From: Chara braunii
Taxonomy: Eukaryota; Streptophyta; Charophyceae; Charales; Characeae
Length of the DNA: 64,000 nucleotides
Direction of reading: 5' to 3'
Assembly (NCBI GenBank): GCA_003427395.1
Contig: BFEA01000105.1
Span: 2,943,073-3,007,072 of the forward strand
Shown here: positions 45,358 through 53,670 of the stretch, piece by piece
Layout: each line of letters begins with the position of its first letter
Position numbering within the stretch: the first letter of the stretch is position 1
Position numbers and translations under genes: made by a program
Notes under the pieces: model-generated
Database searches by the model: none
What the model was told of the DNA's origin: nothing
What the model saw: only the letters and a program-made list of their open reading frames with translations

Positions 45358-45470
45358 GACTCGCCACACCAGTCTGCAAATGTGAAAAAGACAAAAATGT
45401 AACGGGTGCATCTGGCCATGTTATAGGGGGAAGTTCATTCTCATTTTGCACATTTCGAGAGTGGGGTGAC
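45358..45470 (+). mobile_element. Family A foldback, copy A8 (diverged)
   Basis: GACTCGCCACACCAGTCTGC left end, AAAAAGACAAAAATGTAACG, a GGGGGAAGTTCATTCTCATT interior, and a degraded right end TTTCGAGAGTGGGGTGAC. Confidence 0.6.
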
Positions 45471-45973
45471 GATCACGCGGGATCGCACTGCTCTCTGCGC
45501 AGGTCTGGGGAGGGTATGCGGATGTGGAGGTGGTTGGCGCGCGTGGTTGGGCTTGCCAGCGCCCGCAGGACTTCTCGTTTCCAGTACTCGCCCCGCCCGT
45601 GGCCATCAGCGCAGTGGCTCCGCTGTTTTATTTACATGAACGTGGACCCCACTTACGAACGGGTGCATTCGAAGAACTTCAGGATTGTTCCTGCGCCGTA
45701 CCCGCGCTACTGTCGACGCGAGTGCTGCCTGCCATGGCATCTCCTATGTGCTGCACAACACCACGTCGATGAAGTATCACGTTCGACCGGAACTCCCTTC
45801 CGCCCTTCGTTGTAATCGGAAATGGGCTCCACTGGGTAGCAGATGCAGCAAATCGGGAATGAACAATTCGCTAGGAACCGTATAGGTACATCGCCTTTTT
45901 TTTTTTTTGTTTTCCCTGGGCGGGAAACGGGGGAAGCCCCGCGGAACTCCGCGCAACCCCGCTTCGATCCAGG

Positions 45974-46060
45974 TTTCTCGAATGGGACCACAGAGGGCCC
46001 GCAACTGGTCCGTAGGTTCTCGAATGGGACCGCATATGGCCCGAATCTGGTCCGTTTCCT
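45974..46060. repeat. 43-bp tandem repeat, two units
   Basis: TTCTCGAATGGGACC starts units at 45974 and 46017. Each contains GGCCCG and CTGGTCCGT. Confidence 0.85.
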
Positions 46061-46382
46061 GAGAACACGTCTAGGTTCCAAGAACCCTAGACGAGACTCT
46101 TGAACATGGAGAAACCTGAAATGACACTACGCGGAAGTTCCACTCTGGTTGGTCCGCCGGGAGTCGAGGCCCACTCTCGAAAACGCAAACGGCGTGAGGG
46201 GTAGTAGCGACCTCCCTTGAAAATACCGGCGTTTGCAGGCGGGCACTCTGGAACCGGGAGGCGTTGGCCTGAAGAGTGTGCTATCTATCTGACACCTCTT
46301 GAAACAAAAACTTCAAGACTGATTTTTTTTTCTTTTTTTTAATCTTTTTTCTATATTCTTCGCCGCACGCTCTCGACCTTTT

Positions 46383-46473
46383 CGAGAGGTGCGCCGTGTC
46401 AAGACTTGCCTAGTCGGTGATGCACCGTGTCGAGAGGTGCGCCGTGTCAAGAGTTAGTGCATCGGTGATGCAC
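46383..46473. repeat. 48-bp tandem repeat, two units
   Basis: CGAGAGGTGCGCCGTGTCAA recurs at 46383 and 46431, each unit followed by TCGGTGATGCAC. Confidence 0.85.
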
Positions 46474-46535
46474 ACTTGAATCTTCGAGATTCAGGATTCA
46501 GGGTTGAGGGCCTAGTCGCACTTCTGCTCGCCATC

Positions 46536-46577
46536 CCCACCCATCCGTCCGCCACAATTGGTGGCGGATGGGTGGAG
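46536..46577. repeat. Inverted repeat around CCACCAATTGTGGCGG
   Basis: CCCACCCATCCGTCCGCCAC and GTGGCGGATGGGTGG pair across an AATT centre. Confidence 0.8.
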
Positions 46578-46807
46578 AGTGAAAAAAAAAAATAAAAAAA
46601 AATTGACAATCGTGTGGAACTGGAGGTCTGGGTGCACTTAATCGCCGTTATATTTCTTTTGCAGAAAAAGTTGAAAAAAGAAAAATTGGTCTGCCGGATC
46701 TCTACTCGCCAAGAAGCGAGCTGGTTTTGTGGAGAGGTCCAAAGGACCACCACCCTCCACAAACCGCCGTGCACAGGTGGGAAAACCGAAAACAGTCTCC
46801 ACAAGTC

Positions 46808-46928
46808 GGGCCTCGCTGCACTACTCTCGACATGCACAAAAGACAAAATATTGGCGGTGTATCTTTCCGTATTCTAGAGGAAGGTTCACTCTGTTTTGCA
46901 CATTTCGAGAGTACTGCAGCGAGGCCCC
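46808..46928 (+). mobile_element. Family A foldback, copy A9
   Basis: One of the best-preserved copies: GGGCCTCGCTGCACTACTCT, CGACATGCACAAAAGACAAA, GTGTATCTTTCCGTATTCTA, then TTTGCACATTTCGAGAGTAC and GCAGCGAGGCCCC. The variable tetranucleotide after CTACTC is TCGA on both arms. Confidence 0.9.
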
Positions 46929-47053
46929 TTGTGTCGACTGTGTGGCGAGCCGTCGGACACACTTTTCGATTCGCTAAAACGTCTGGCGAGTGAGTGCGCA
47001 ACCAGGCTCCTACTCGACAATTTTGGCGTACGGCGAGCTCTCGTTGAAATACC

Positions 47054-47114
47054 TTGTTTTTTTTTTAAATTAAACTGATCAGAACAGATACTACACTTGA
47101 TTTTAGCCAAAGGG
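47054..47114 (-). pseudogene. Truncated U2 snRNA fragment with A-tail
   Basis: On the minus strand: CCCTTTGGCTAAAATCAAGT, GTAGTATCTGTTCTGATCAG and TTTAATTT, then about 10 A. This covers the branch-site-recognition region of U2 (GTGTAGTATCTGTT). The 5' end and everything beyond the TTTAAT segment are missing. No clear target duplication is seen. Confidence 0.8.
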
Positions 47115-47256
47115 TTCCCCCTGATTAAAATAAACGTCAAGGGAATAAAAACCGCCCTAGTTTGAGACGTAGGGCCTCCCTGCACCACACTTGATTTCAG
47201 ACGTAGGGCCTCGCTGCACTACACTTGAATCTTGAGGAATCAAGTGTTCGGCACCG

Positions 47257-47342
47257 ACGCACTTACATTTGAAAACAAAGCATACACTTGAAAACAAAGC
47301 ATACACTTGAAAACAAAGCTTACACTTGAAAACAAAGCTTGG
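47257..47342. repeat. Tandem repeat, about 20-bp unit, four copies
   Basis: TACACTTGAAAACAAAGC is repeated with one or two bases changed per unit. Confidence 0.9.
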
Positions 47343-47407
47343 AAACAGCTTCAAGAGAATTGTGTAATGGAGCGAAGTCCATCTCTACTACTGTAGTATC
47401 CCTTGTT

Positions 47408-47980
47408 TGCAAGAAGGCCTCTCTTGTCTTCCCGCCATTTCTCAGGACCTTTTTGAGATTTCCCGCAAAGAACAGAGTTGCGAGACTCCTTGTAAAGCTC
47501 GGAATTGTGCTCCCGCCATTTCTCAGGATCGCTTTGAGAATTCCCGTCACCAGCCAGAGTTGGGCCCTTGCGACTGCTGTAATTGTAATTCGATGGTTCG
47601 GTTCCATCGCGACGCGGAACAATGAACACCACGACAAGAATTGTTGTGCCATTAAAAAAATTAAATAAAAATAACGTCCAAGGTTCAGCAGATGGCCAGC
47701 CATGCGTTATTTTTATTTAATTTTAATGGCACAACAATTCTTGTCGTGCGCAATGGTGTTCATTGTTCCGCGTCGCGATGGAACCGAACCATCGAATTTG
47801 AATTAGAGCAGTCGCAAGAGCCCAACTCTGGCTGGTGGCGGGAATTCTTAAAGCGATCCTGAGAAATGGCGGGAGCACTATTCCGAGCTTTGTAAGGAGT
47901 CTCCCAACTGTGTACTTAGCGGGAAATCTCAAAAAAGGTCCTGAGAAATGGCGGGAAGACAAGAGAGGCCTACTTGCATA
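47408..47980. mobile_element. Long inverted repeat, arms about 265 bp, loop about 25 bp
   Basis: The left arm (about 47408-47677) and right arm (47703-47980) are reverse complements at roughly 90-95 percent identity. Matching landmarks are TCCCGCCATTTCTCAGGA with its complement, GGTTCGGTTCCATCGCGACG with its complement, and TTAAATAAAAATAACG with its complement next to the loop. A transcript would form a long double-stranded hairpin. It could be a large foldback transposon or an inverted-duplicate locus of the kind that feeds siRNA. Confidence 0.9.
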
Positions 47981-48055
47981 TTCGGAAGCTGCGAAAGGCG
48001 GGCTTCCCACCGTCGCGACAGTTGTTTGTTAAAAAAAAAAAAGAACGAAAAGAAG

Positions 48056-48205
48056 GCAATTGTTCTTCGAATCTTCTTCTGCACTCTCGCTGCATGCATG
48101 CATGGCATTTGTTTATGAGAAAAGCAAAAGAGGCAACCGTTCGAATCTTCTTCGGCACTCTTGCTGCATGCGTGCATGGCGATTGTTTATGAGATAAGAA
48201 GAATG
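48056..48205. repeat. Tandem duplication, about 74-bp period
   Basis: TTCGAATCTTCTTCTGCACT and TTCGAATCTTCTTCGGCACT start the units at 48066 and 48140. Both continue GCTGCATGCRTGCATGGC and TTGTTTATGAGA. Confidence 0.85.
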
Positions 48206-48417
48206 AATGCATGTTTATGAACCATTTATCGCTTTTATCAACCGCGAGACTATCAACCTTTCTCTCTCTCTCTCTCTTTGTAGTCCTCTGATCAGCTTCT
48301 CTAACTCGCCTCCAATACAAACACGGAGAGAAAACTCAGCCGTCAATTTCCCATAACTGTATTTTCAAGCAAAATTGAGCATACGGAAGAAGAAGAAGAG
48401 AGAGCAAACAAAACAAG

Positions 48418-48420
<3 letters not shown>

Positions 48421-48484
<64 letters not shown>
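48421..48484. repeat. (GA)n microsatellite
   Basis: About 30 GA units with one interruption. Confidence 0.95.
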
Positions 48485-48649
48485 GAACATCGAATTTCAC
48501 ATGTCGGAAATTATCGTCAAGATCCCAAAAAGGAAGAGAAAAGTCGGCAAGAGGCACGTGCAGCGGTCTGGGGTCTGGTTCCGTCACATATAGCGAGCGC
48601 GTGGTTCTATCCAGATACCGACAAGATTCAGTTTGCGTGTTGCGCCTGT

Positions 48650-48785
48650 AGTCTCGATTTTTTTTTGTCTTTTTTTTTTTTTTTTGGTGGTCCGATGGAC
48701 CACGGATCGGATATTAAACTGATCAGAACAGATCCAGTGCACTTGATCTTTCTTAGCCAAAAGGCCGAGAAAGGTATACTCTCGA
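48650..48785 (-). pseudogene. U2 snRNA 5'-half retrocopy with A-tail and target duplication
   Basis: On the minus strand, ATACCTTTCTCGGCCTTTTG is exactly the plant-type U2 5' end. It is followed by GGCTAAGAAAGATCAAGTG (a 4-base repeat error), CTGTTCTGATCAGTTTAATA and the hairpin GTGGTCCATCGGACCAC, then about 30 mostly-A bases. AGTCTCGA (48650) and ACTCTCGA (48778) flank it, a 7-of-8 target duplication. The branch-site-pairing segment is altered (GTGCACTGGAT), so it is not functional. Confidence 0.85.
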
Positions 48786-49059
48786 AAATTTTGGAAATTA
48801 TTATGAAAGCGTCGGTCCTACTCATCCGCAAGGGGAAAAAAACGAAATCGTCTACGGAGCTGTGTAGGTAAGCACGCAAGTGATTTGCATCATATTTTTC
48901 ATTAGTATTATTGTTCTTGTTTATGTTTCTGTGCATCAGGTTGAATTGTGAGGTCCCCGGCGTCAGTTGATATCTGTAATGCGAAGTGATCTGTTTATTA
49001 AAAAAAGAAAAGGAAAAAAAAAAGGTAGGCACGTAAGCGCTCCGAGGTTGTAGCACCGA

Positions 49060-49153
49060 CACCATCGGCAGATACGACCGTCTTCATTCGAATAGATCGC
49101 CCGGTCATTGTAACTGTATTTGGGGCAATTTTCGGTCCAGATCTAGCAATAAT
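49060..49153. mobile_element. Family D-like element, right end missing (D4)
   Basis: CCGTCTTCATTCGAATAGAT, CGGTCATTGTAACTGTATTT and TTCGGTCCAGATCTAGCAAT parallel D3 (CGGTCATTATGGCTGTGTAT, TTTCAGTCCAGATACGGCAA). The right arm is absent where A10 begins. Confidence 0.5.
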
Positions 49154-49276
49154 GGGCCTCGCTGAAGTACTCAGCAAATGCACAAAAGATAAAAAATATG
49201 GCGGTGTATATATTCTTCTTTTAGCGTGTGATTCATTCTTATTTTGCACATTTGCTGAGTAGTGCGGCGAGGCCCA
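49153..49276 (+). mobile_element. Family A foldback, copy A10
   Basis: GGGCCTCGCTGAAGTACTCA, GCAAATGCACAAAAGATAAA, GTGATTCATTCTTATTTTGC and CTGAGTAGTGCGGCGAGGCC. The tetranucleotide after the TACTC motif is AGCA on both arms, different from A9 and A16. Confidence 0.9.
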
Positions 49277-49779
49277 ATGAGAGACAGGGATCACGGAGAA
49301 AGCAAGACTAGTGACAAGCAATGGCCAAGTTATATCTCGTTCACGCAAGAAAAAAAATATTCATAAAAAACGTCATCAGAACCGGCACTCGTGGAAAAGT
49401 ACTTAGTTGCTACCTGATGAGAGAAGTATGTGATTTGATGATGATCAGCACGGACGTGGATAGCGAACGCGCACGCGCACGCAGACGAACGACGCACACA
49501 GACGTGTAGCGTCCTTAAACTAGAGTTTGTGAAACAAGATAATTTTGGCAGGACTCACTGCTGGCCTGATGATGTGACCGGCAGGGCTAACCCGACCTGA
49601 TGTGACAGTACATGTTTGTGACCGTCGATGTTTGTGACCGTTGGTGTTTGTGACCGTAGATGTTTGTTGATGCACAGTAGATCAGAGCCTCAGGGTGTGT
49701 GACTGGTTGGGGGGTTGATTGGGTGTGAACGCGCGTGTGAGACTTTTGCTCGATTAAAGCAACTCCCTCCGCCCCCCCC

Positions 49780-49884
49780 CTCCCCCCATCACACACATAC
49801 ACACACACACACACACACACCACCTTGTCCCCCCCCCCCAAAAAAAAAAAAAAAAAAAAAAGAGGAAAAAAAAAAAATTTTTTG

Positions 49885-49923
<39 letters not shown>

Positions 49924-49924
49924 N

Positions 49925-49979
<55 letters not shown>

Positions 49980-49985
49980 AGAGAG
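49780..49985. repeat. Pile-up of homopolymers and dinucleotide repeats
   Basis: In order: C-rich run, (CA)n, a C run, an A run of about 22, a second A run, a T run of about 35, one N at 49924, (CT)n, (GT)n and a short GA tract. So many adjacent simple tracts with an N suggest a poorly resolved assembly join. Confidence 0.9.
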
Positions 49986-50649
49986 AGAAACGGCCCTCTT
50001 TTATTGGCTTGCTGGGAGACTTCAGTGGTAGGTAGACTGACTCGTCATGCAACTGGCTTGCTGGGCCCAGTTGCCCCTCTGTCGGCCCCCTCTTCTAGCA
50101 AAAGTGGGGTGGCCGTGATCTACCGCATAAATCGAGAGGTGGTCCAAAAAAAAACAGAAGAAGACAAGAAGTGCACCGCTGTCGTGCTTGGAAAAGCTTG
50201 GCGCGCAGTGCAGAGCCTCGAGGCCTGGTGCACTGGTGGTTTAATAACGCAGTCTGCCGCCCCGCTGCACTGGCGGCTTAACACAGTCTGCTCTGAGGGC
50301 GTGTATTCGCACAGTGGCAGTAAAGCAGCAATCACTGAAACTGAGAAATTTGCAATCCCGCTTTTGCTGAAGTACTACCCCGCCGGGTCACGCACACAGT
50401 GGGAGCAAATAAAAAAGCACTCGAGCGGGAATTACGGCCAATTGCGCCGAAATGGTGCCTGCTCACACAGCGGGAGCCCCAAATCCTTCATTTCACGCTT
50501 TTTTTTTGAGGTGGAAGAAAATTCGTTTCAAGTTTCCTCTGGCTTGGAGCAGTTCATAGACGCGGCAAAATTTTTCTTCCACGAAATCCCAAACTGAAAA
50601 AAACGAATTTGCTACCACCTCCGGGGGCCTCGATCCACTTGCATGGCGT

Positions 50650-50769
50650 AAAACGGTGTGTGGATATCTTTCTCGGCCTTTTTTTTTTTCTGGCTAAGAA
50701 CAAGTGTAGTATCTGATCCGAGGTCCATCGGACCATTTAAAAAAAAAAAAAAAAAAAAACGGTGTGTGG
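50650..50769 (+). pseudogene. U2 snRNA retrocopy with A-tail in perfect 14-bp target duplication
   Basis: ATATCTTTCTCGGCC starts at 50664. It is followed by an inserted T-run, TGGCTAAGAACAAGTGTAGT and ATCTG, a deletion of the GATCAGTTTAAT region, then ATCCGAGGTCCATCGGACC and about 22 A. AAAACGGTGTGTGG is present immediately before it (50650-50663) and after it (50756-50769). The copy ends at the same hairpin as the copy at 48.7 kb, so the two share a 3' truncation point. Confidence 0.9.
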
Positions 50770-50874
50770 CGGCCGTTTTTTTAAAAGAAAACATATAAAG
50801 ATTCCTTTTTTTTTTATTTTCAGAAATTTAAAGAAAACAAGGGCAACGCTATATGCATCCACACTCTAACCAAC

Positions 50875-51045
50875 CCGGGGCCAAGTCCCACTAGCAGCGT
50901 TGAGCTACCTCAACGCCTGAATCTGGACGCTTTTGGGGAGGTGTGCAGGAATGGTGTCGAGTTTCCTGAACTGCACGTCTCCACAAACACGTCCAGATTC
51001 AGGCGTTGACGTAGCTCAACGCTGCTAGTGGGACTTGGTCCCCGG
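50875..51045. mobile_element. Family C foldback, copy C1 (near-perfect arms)
   Basis: Family C is about 170 bp with long arms starting GGTCCCACTAGC and holding CTGAATCTGGACGTG, and a middle that also pairs (GCAGAGATGCAGAAAAGC with TTTCCTGCACCTCTC in other copies). C1 arms match almost perfectly for about 56 bp, but their middle reads GCGTTGAGCTAC on both arms, where other copies have AAAGAGGATCGGATCGA. Confidence 0.9.
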
Positions 51046-51410
51046 TACATCTGCATGCGACCTTCCCGCCGGCCTGTTCGCAGTCTTCCACGGAAATCTC
51101 AATATTCTCAATTTCTGCAAAAAAAAAAAGCAACCATGTACGCACCTTTCTACTTTTTTTTTTCTTTTTTTCTTTTCTTTCTTGTTGTGTTCCTTTATTA
51201 TTATTTATTTTTTTGAAGTACGGGTGCTTCAGAATATTCTTCCTGTATGTGGCAGCCACCCCGCGGAAGAAGGCAGGATCTTTCCTGGGTTGAGTATATG
51301 CATCTACAGTCCTGCTGTTCTCATTAGCTGTGGACAGCTGTGTCGACTCAATTTTGCACACCCGCTAACTGTTGATATAACAGAGCTGAGTTGGAGTCCG
51401 GTTGCGACGA
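51046..51410. other. Stretch between C1 and C2, no recognised gene
   Basis: Contains T-rich tracts near 51150-51215. The open frames on both strands are under 140 codons and include repeat ends. Nothing is recognised. Confidence 0.4.
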
Positions 51411-51578
51411 GGGCTGAAGTCCCACTACCAAAGAGGATAGGATCAGGCTCCTGAATCTGGATGTGTTTTATGCAGAGATGCAGAAAAGCAGTGCAATCTC
51501 GATTTCCTGCACCTCTCCATAAACTCGTCCAGATTCGGGCATTCGATCCGATCCTCCTTGCTAGTGGGACCATGCCCC
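51411..51578. mobile_element. Family C foldback, copy C2
   Basis: GTCCCACTACCAAAGAGGAT, CTGAATCTGGATGTGTTTTA, GCAGAGATGCAGAAAAGCAG, ATCTCGATTTCCTGCACCTC, CGTCCAGATTCGGGCATTCG and CTTGCTAGTGGGACCATGCC mark the full element. Confidence 0.9.
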
Positions 51579-51861
51579 AGATGAGCAGAAGGGAGAATTA
51601 GGTTACCAGAGCCCTAAATTTTCAGCCTTTTTTTTTTTTTTTTTTTTTTTTTCCAGGGTCTTTACGACAAACGTCCCACACGTTTTAAGTCACCAGTCCG
51701 TAGAGGGAACACCAAATAAAGTTTAATAAACCAACAGCAAAGAAAAAGGCAAAAAAAAAAAAAAAACGGATCAAATGGCGGCTGGGTGGGGGACCTTAGT
51801 AGCTTGGCCTTGAGAACTTTCTCCTTGCGCGCGCGGATTCGTCCTGGCGTCCCTCAGCCTC

Positions 51862-51906
51862 AAGAGCCGAGTTGTTGGCTTTTTTTTTTTTTTTAAGAGC
51901 CGAGTT
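51862..51906 (-). mobile_element. Near-bare poly(A) insertion with 12-bp target duplication
   Basis: AAGAGCCGAGTT occurs at 51862-51873 and 51895-51906. Between them are only GTTGGC and about 15 T. On the minus strand this is a 6-base stub plus poly(A), the pattern of extreme 5' truncation during target-primed reverse transcription. Confidence 0.7.
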
Positions 51907-52013
51907 TTGTTAACTTAACCAGTATAGTCATGCCACGGTCCCCCGGAATGCTAGCGTGTTAGTCGCTGCATCTTCTCCTCTGGATGGGAAAGTAGAGTAG
52001 AGGTGTCTGTAGG

Positions 52014-52211
52014 GACCTCGCCTCACTACTCAGCATTCTCAAGGGGCATCTTTCCATGCTCTAGCGGAATATTCATTCTTTTTTTTTTTTTTTTTTTTTT
52101 TTAAATCATCTGTAAGAGGCCTAGTCGCAGAGGTTATAAGAGCGTCTTCCACGACTAGGACGCTGATGCATTCTCATTTATCACATTCGGTGAGTGGTGC
52201 AGCGAGGGCCC
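52014..52211 (+). mobile_element. Family A foldback, copy A11, carrying an insertion
   Basis: GGGACCTCGCCTCACTACTC, CATCTTTCCATGCTCTAGCG and GAATATTCATTCT, then 89 bp of foreign sequence, then CATTCTCATTTATCACATTC and GGTGAGTGGTGCAGCGAGG. The host element is otherwise collinear with the family. Confidence 0.85.
52080..52168 (-). mobile_element. 89-bp A-tailed insertion of structured sequence
   Basis: Flanked by CATTCT on both sides (52074-52079, 52169-52174). On the minus strand it begins CATCAGCGTCCTAGTCGTGG, contains CCTAGTCG and CGACTAGG as an 8-bp stem plus a GCGTC/GACGC stem, and ends GATGATTT followed by about 22 A. It looks like a retroposed small structured RNA. I do not recognise the parent (not U1, U4, U5 or an intact tRNA as far as I can tell). 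Confidence 0.6.
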
Positions 52212-52498
52212 AGACATGTGTGTAGACGTGCTTGTATGGCCTGAGGACTTCATTCTGCCGTGCACATCAATTCTGACCGGTGGGCCTTTTCTAGTAGCAT
52301 GCCACAGTATTTTCCAGTGCACTTTCTGAATCGTGTCGTGTCCACTGGAAGGTGGGCCTTTTCTAGGAGCATGCCACAGTATTTTCCAGTGCACTTTCTG
52401 AATCGTGTCACGTCCTCTGGAAGGTGAGTGATTGAGTACAAGTGCGTCTGTTCTGAAGGAGGACAATTCTGTCTGGGGTGCACATGGACTTCGACAGC

Positions 52499-52616
52499 TA
52501 CCTTCTTCCCCCGAATACAACGTACGGGCATTATCGCAGTGTATCTAGACTGAAAAATGTCTCAAGTACAGCAGCAGCTATAATTACCGTACGTTGTATT
52601 CGGGGGAAGAAGGTAG
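52499..52616. mobile_element. Family D foldback, copy D2
   Basis: TACCTTCTTCCCCCGAATAC / AACGTACGGG and CCGTACGTTGTATT / CGGGGGAAGAAGGTA pair with very few mismatches over about 29 bp. The loop contains TGTATCTAGACTGAAAAATG. Confidence 0.85.
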
Positions 52617-52618
52617 GA

Positions 52619-52752
52619 CTTTTTTTTTTTTTTGGTTTCTTTAATTTGGACGTTTTCTCGATTCATGCGTGTCATCCTTGTTGTGCGCGCAAGGGCCATG
52701 CTAATATAATCTTCTCTGGACTGTTCTGATTTTCGAGCATGTGCCGAAGGAC
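52619..52752 (-). pseudogene. U6 snRNA retrocopy with A-tail
   Basis: On the minus strand: GTCCTTCGGCACATGCTCGA, an altered centre (TCAGAACAGTCC), then AGAGAAGATT and ATTAGCATGGCCCTTGCGC (with short internal duplications), AAGGATGACACGCATGAATC and GAGAAAACGTCCAAATT, then a run of about 15 A. The start and the AATCGAGAAA 3' part are plant-like. It abuts the right end of D2. Insertions and the altered centre make it non-functional. Confidence 0.8.
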
Positions 52753-53277
52753 AGCGAGGTACTTTTCTGGGAGTAGTTCACAGTATTTTCCAGTGTACTT
52801 TCTGGATTTTTTTGTCCTCTGGAAGGTGAAGTAGAACTGTGAATGAATGCTCAACTGGAAAATTCTGGGGTGTGGCTACAGTAGGGCTTCTCTGAATGTC
52901 CCTGGCTCCAATCATGGTCAGATTCGTTTTGGAAAAAAAAGAGAAAGGGCAGTGTGGTCATCCCCTCAAAGCAATGCCGGTGTGAGTGATTCCACTGCGA
53001 TCTTTGAGCCACCCGTTGGCAGATTTCCCAAGGTTTTGAAGCCACGATTGTTAGCATTTGTGTGTCTTTTCCGCCGTCATTTCGCTTCGCCTGCTGATGT
53101 CATTTTTTATTCATTGGGCGGTTATTCTGTGGTAACCGTTTGAAATCTGGGATCACGCTTTATTTATAAATAATTGGAACTCGCAAACTGAGAGTACAGA
53201 CTTCCTTTTGAAAGCCGTTTCTTTTTTTTTTTTTTCGTTCCTGTTCCTTTTCCTTTCTTTCTTCTGGCACGCAATAG

Positions 53278-53403
53278 TGGGCCTGACTAATGTACTCTAG
53301 AAAATGTGCAAAATGAGACTGAATCCTGCCCTAAAACCTGGAAAGATACATTGCCATTTTTTTAATCCTGTGTGCATGTCGAGAGTAGTGGAGTCAGGCC
53401 CAG
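53278..53403 (-). mobile_element. Family A foldback, copy A12
   Basis: Ends GGGCCTGACTAATGTACTCT and GAGTAGTGGAGTCAGGCCC. Both arms have CTGACT where most copies have CTCGCT, a paired change. The interior is AAATGTGCAAAATGAGACTG and ACCTGGAAAGATACATTGCC. Confidence 0.85.
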
Positions 53404-53496
53404 TGCTCCTTCCTATGGGTGCAGATGAGAAACGAATAAACAGGACGGAGCAAGCTGTGTCGACAAATTGAACCTCGTCGCTCCCCTTCTCACCCA

Positions 53497-53622
53497 AATG
53501 CTCAAATTGAGAATGAATCTTCCCCTAGGACATGAAAAGATTCTTTTTTTTTTTTTTTTGGGAACAATGCTCTCCGCCGTAGTTGTTGTCTTTTCTGCAT
53601 GCCGTGAGTAGTGGAGCGAGGC
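53497..53622 (-). mobile_element. Family A foldback, copy A13
   Basis: Interior AAATTGAGAATGAATCTTCC and GGACATGAAAAGATTC, a T-run with about 15 extra bases, then CCGCCGTAGTTGTTGTCTTT and GTGAGTAGTGGAGCGAGGCC. The left terminus is degraded. The T-run may be another A-tailed insertion, but no clear duplication is visible. Confidence 0.75.
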
Positions 53623-53670
53623 CATTTTTTTTCTTCTCTCTTTTTTTCAGAGAACTCGCTCCTTTCAATT

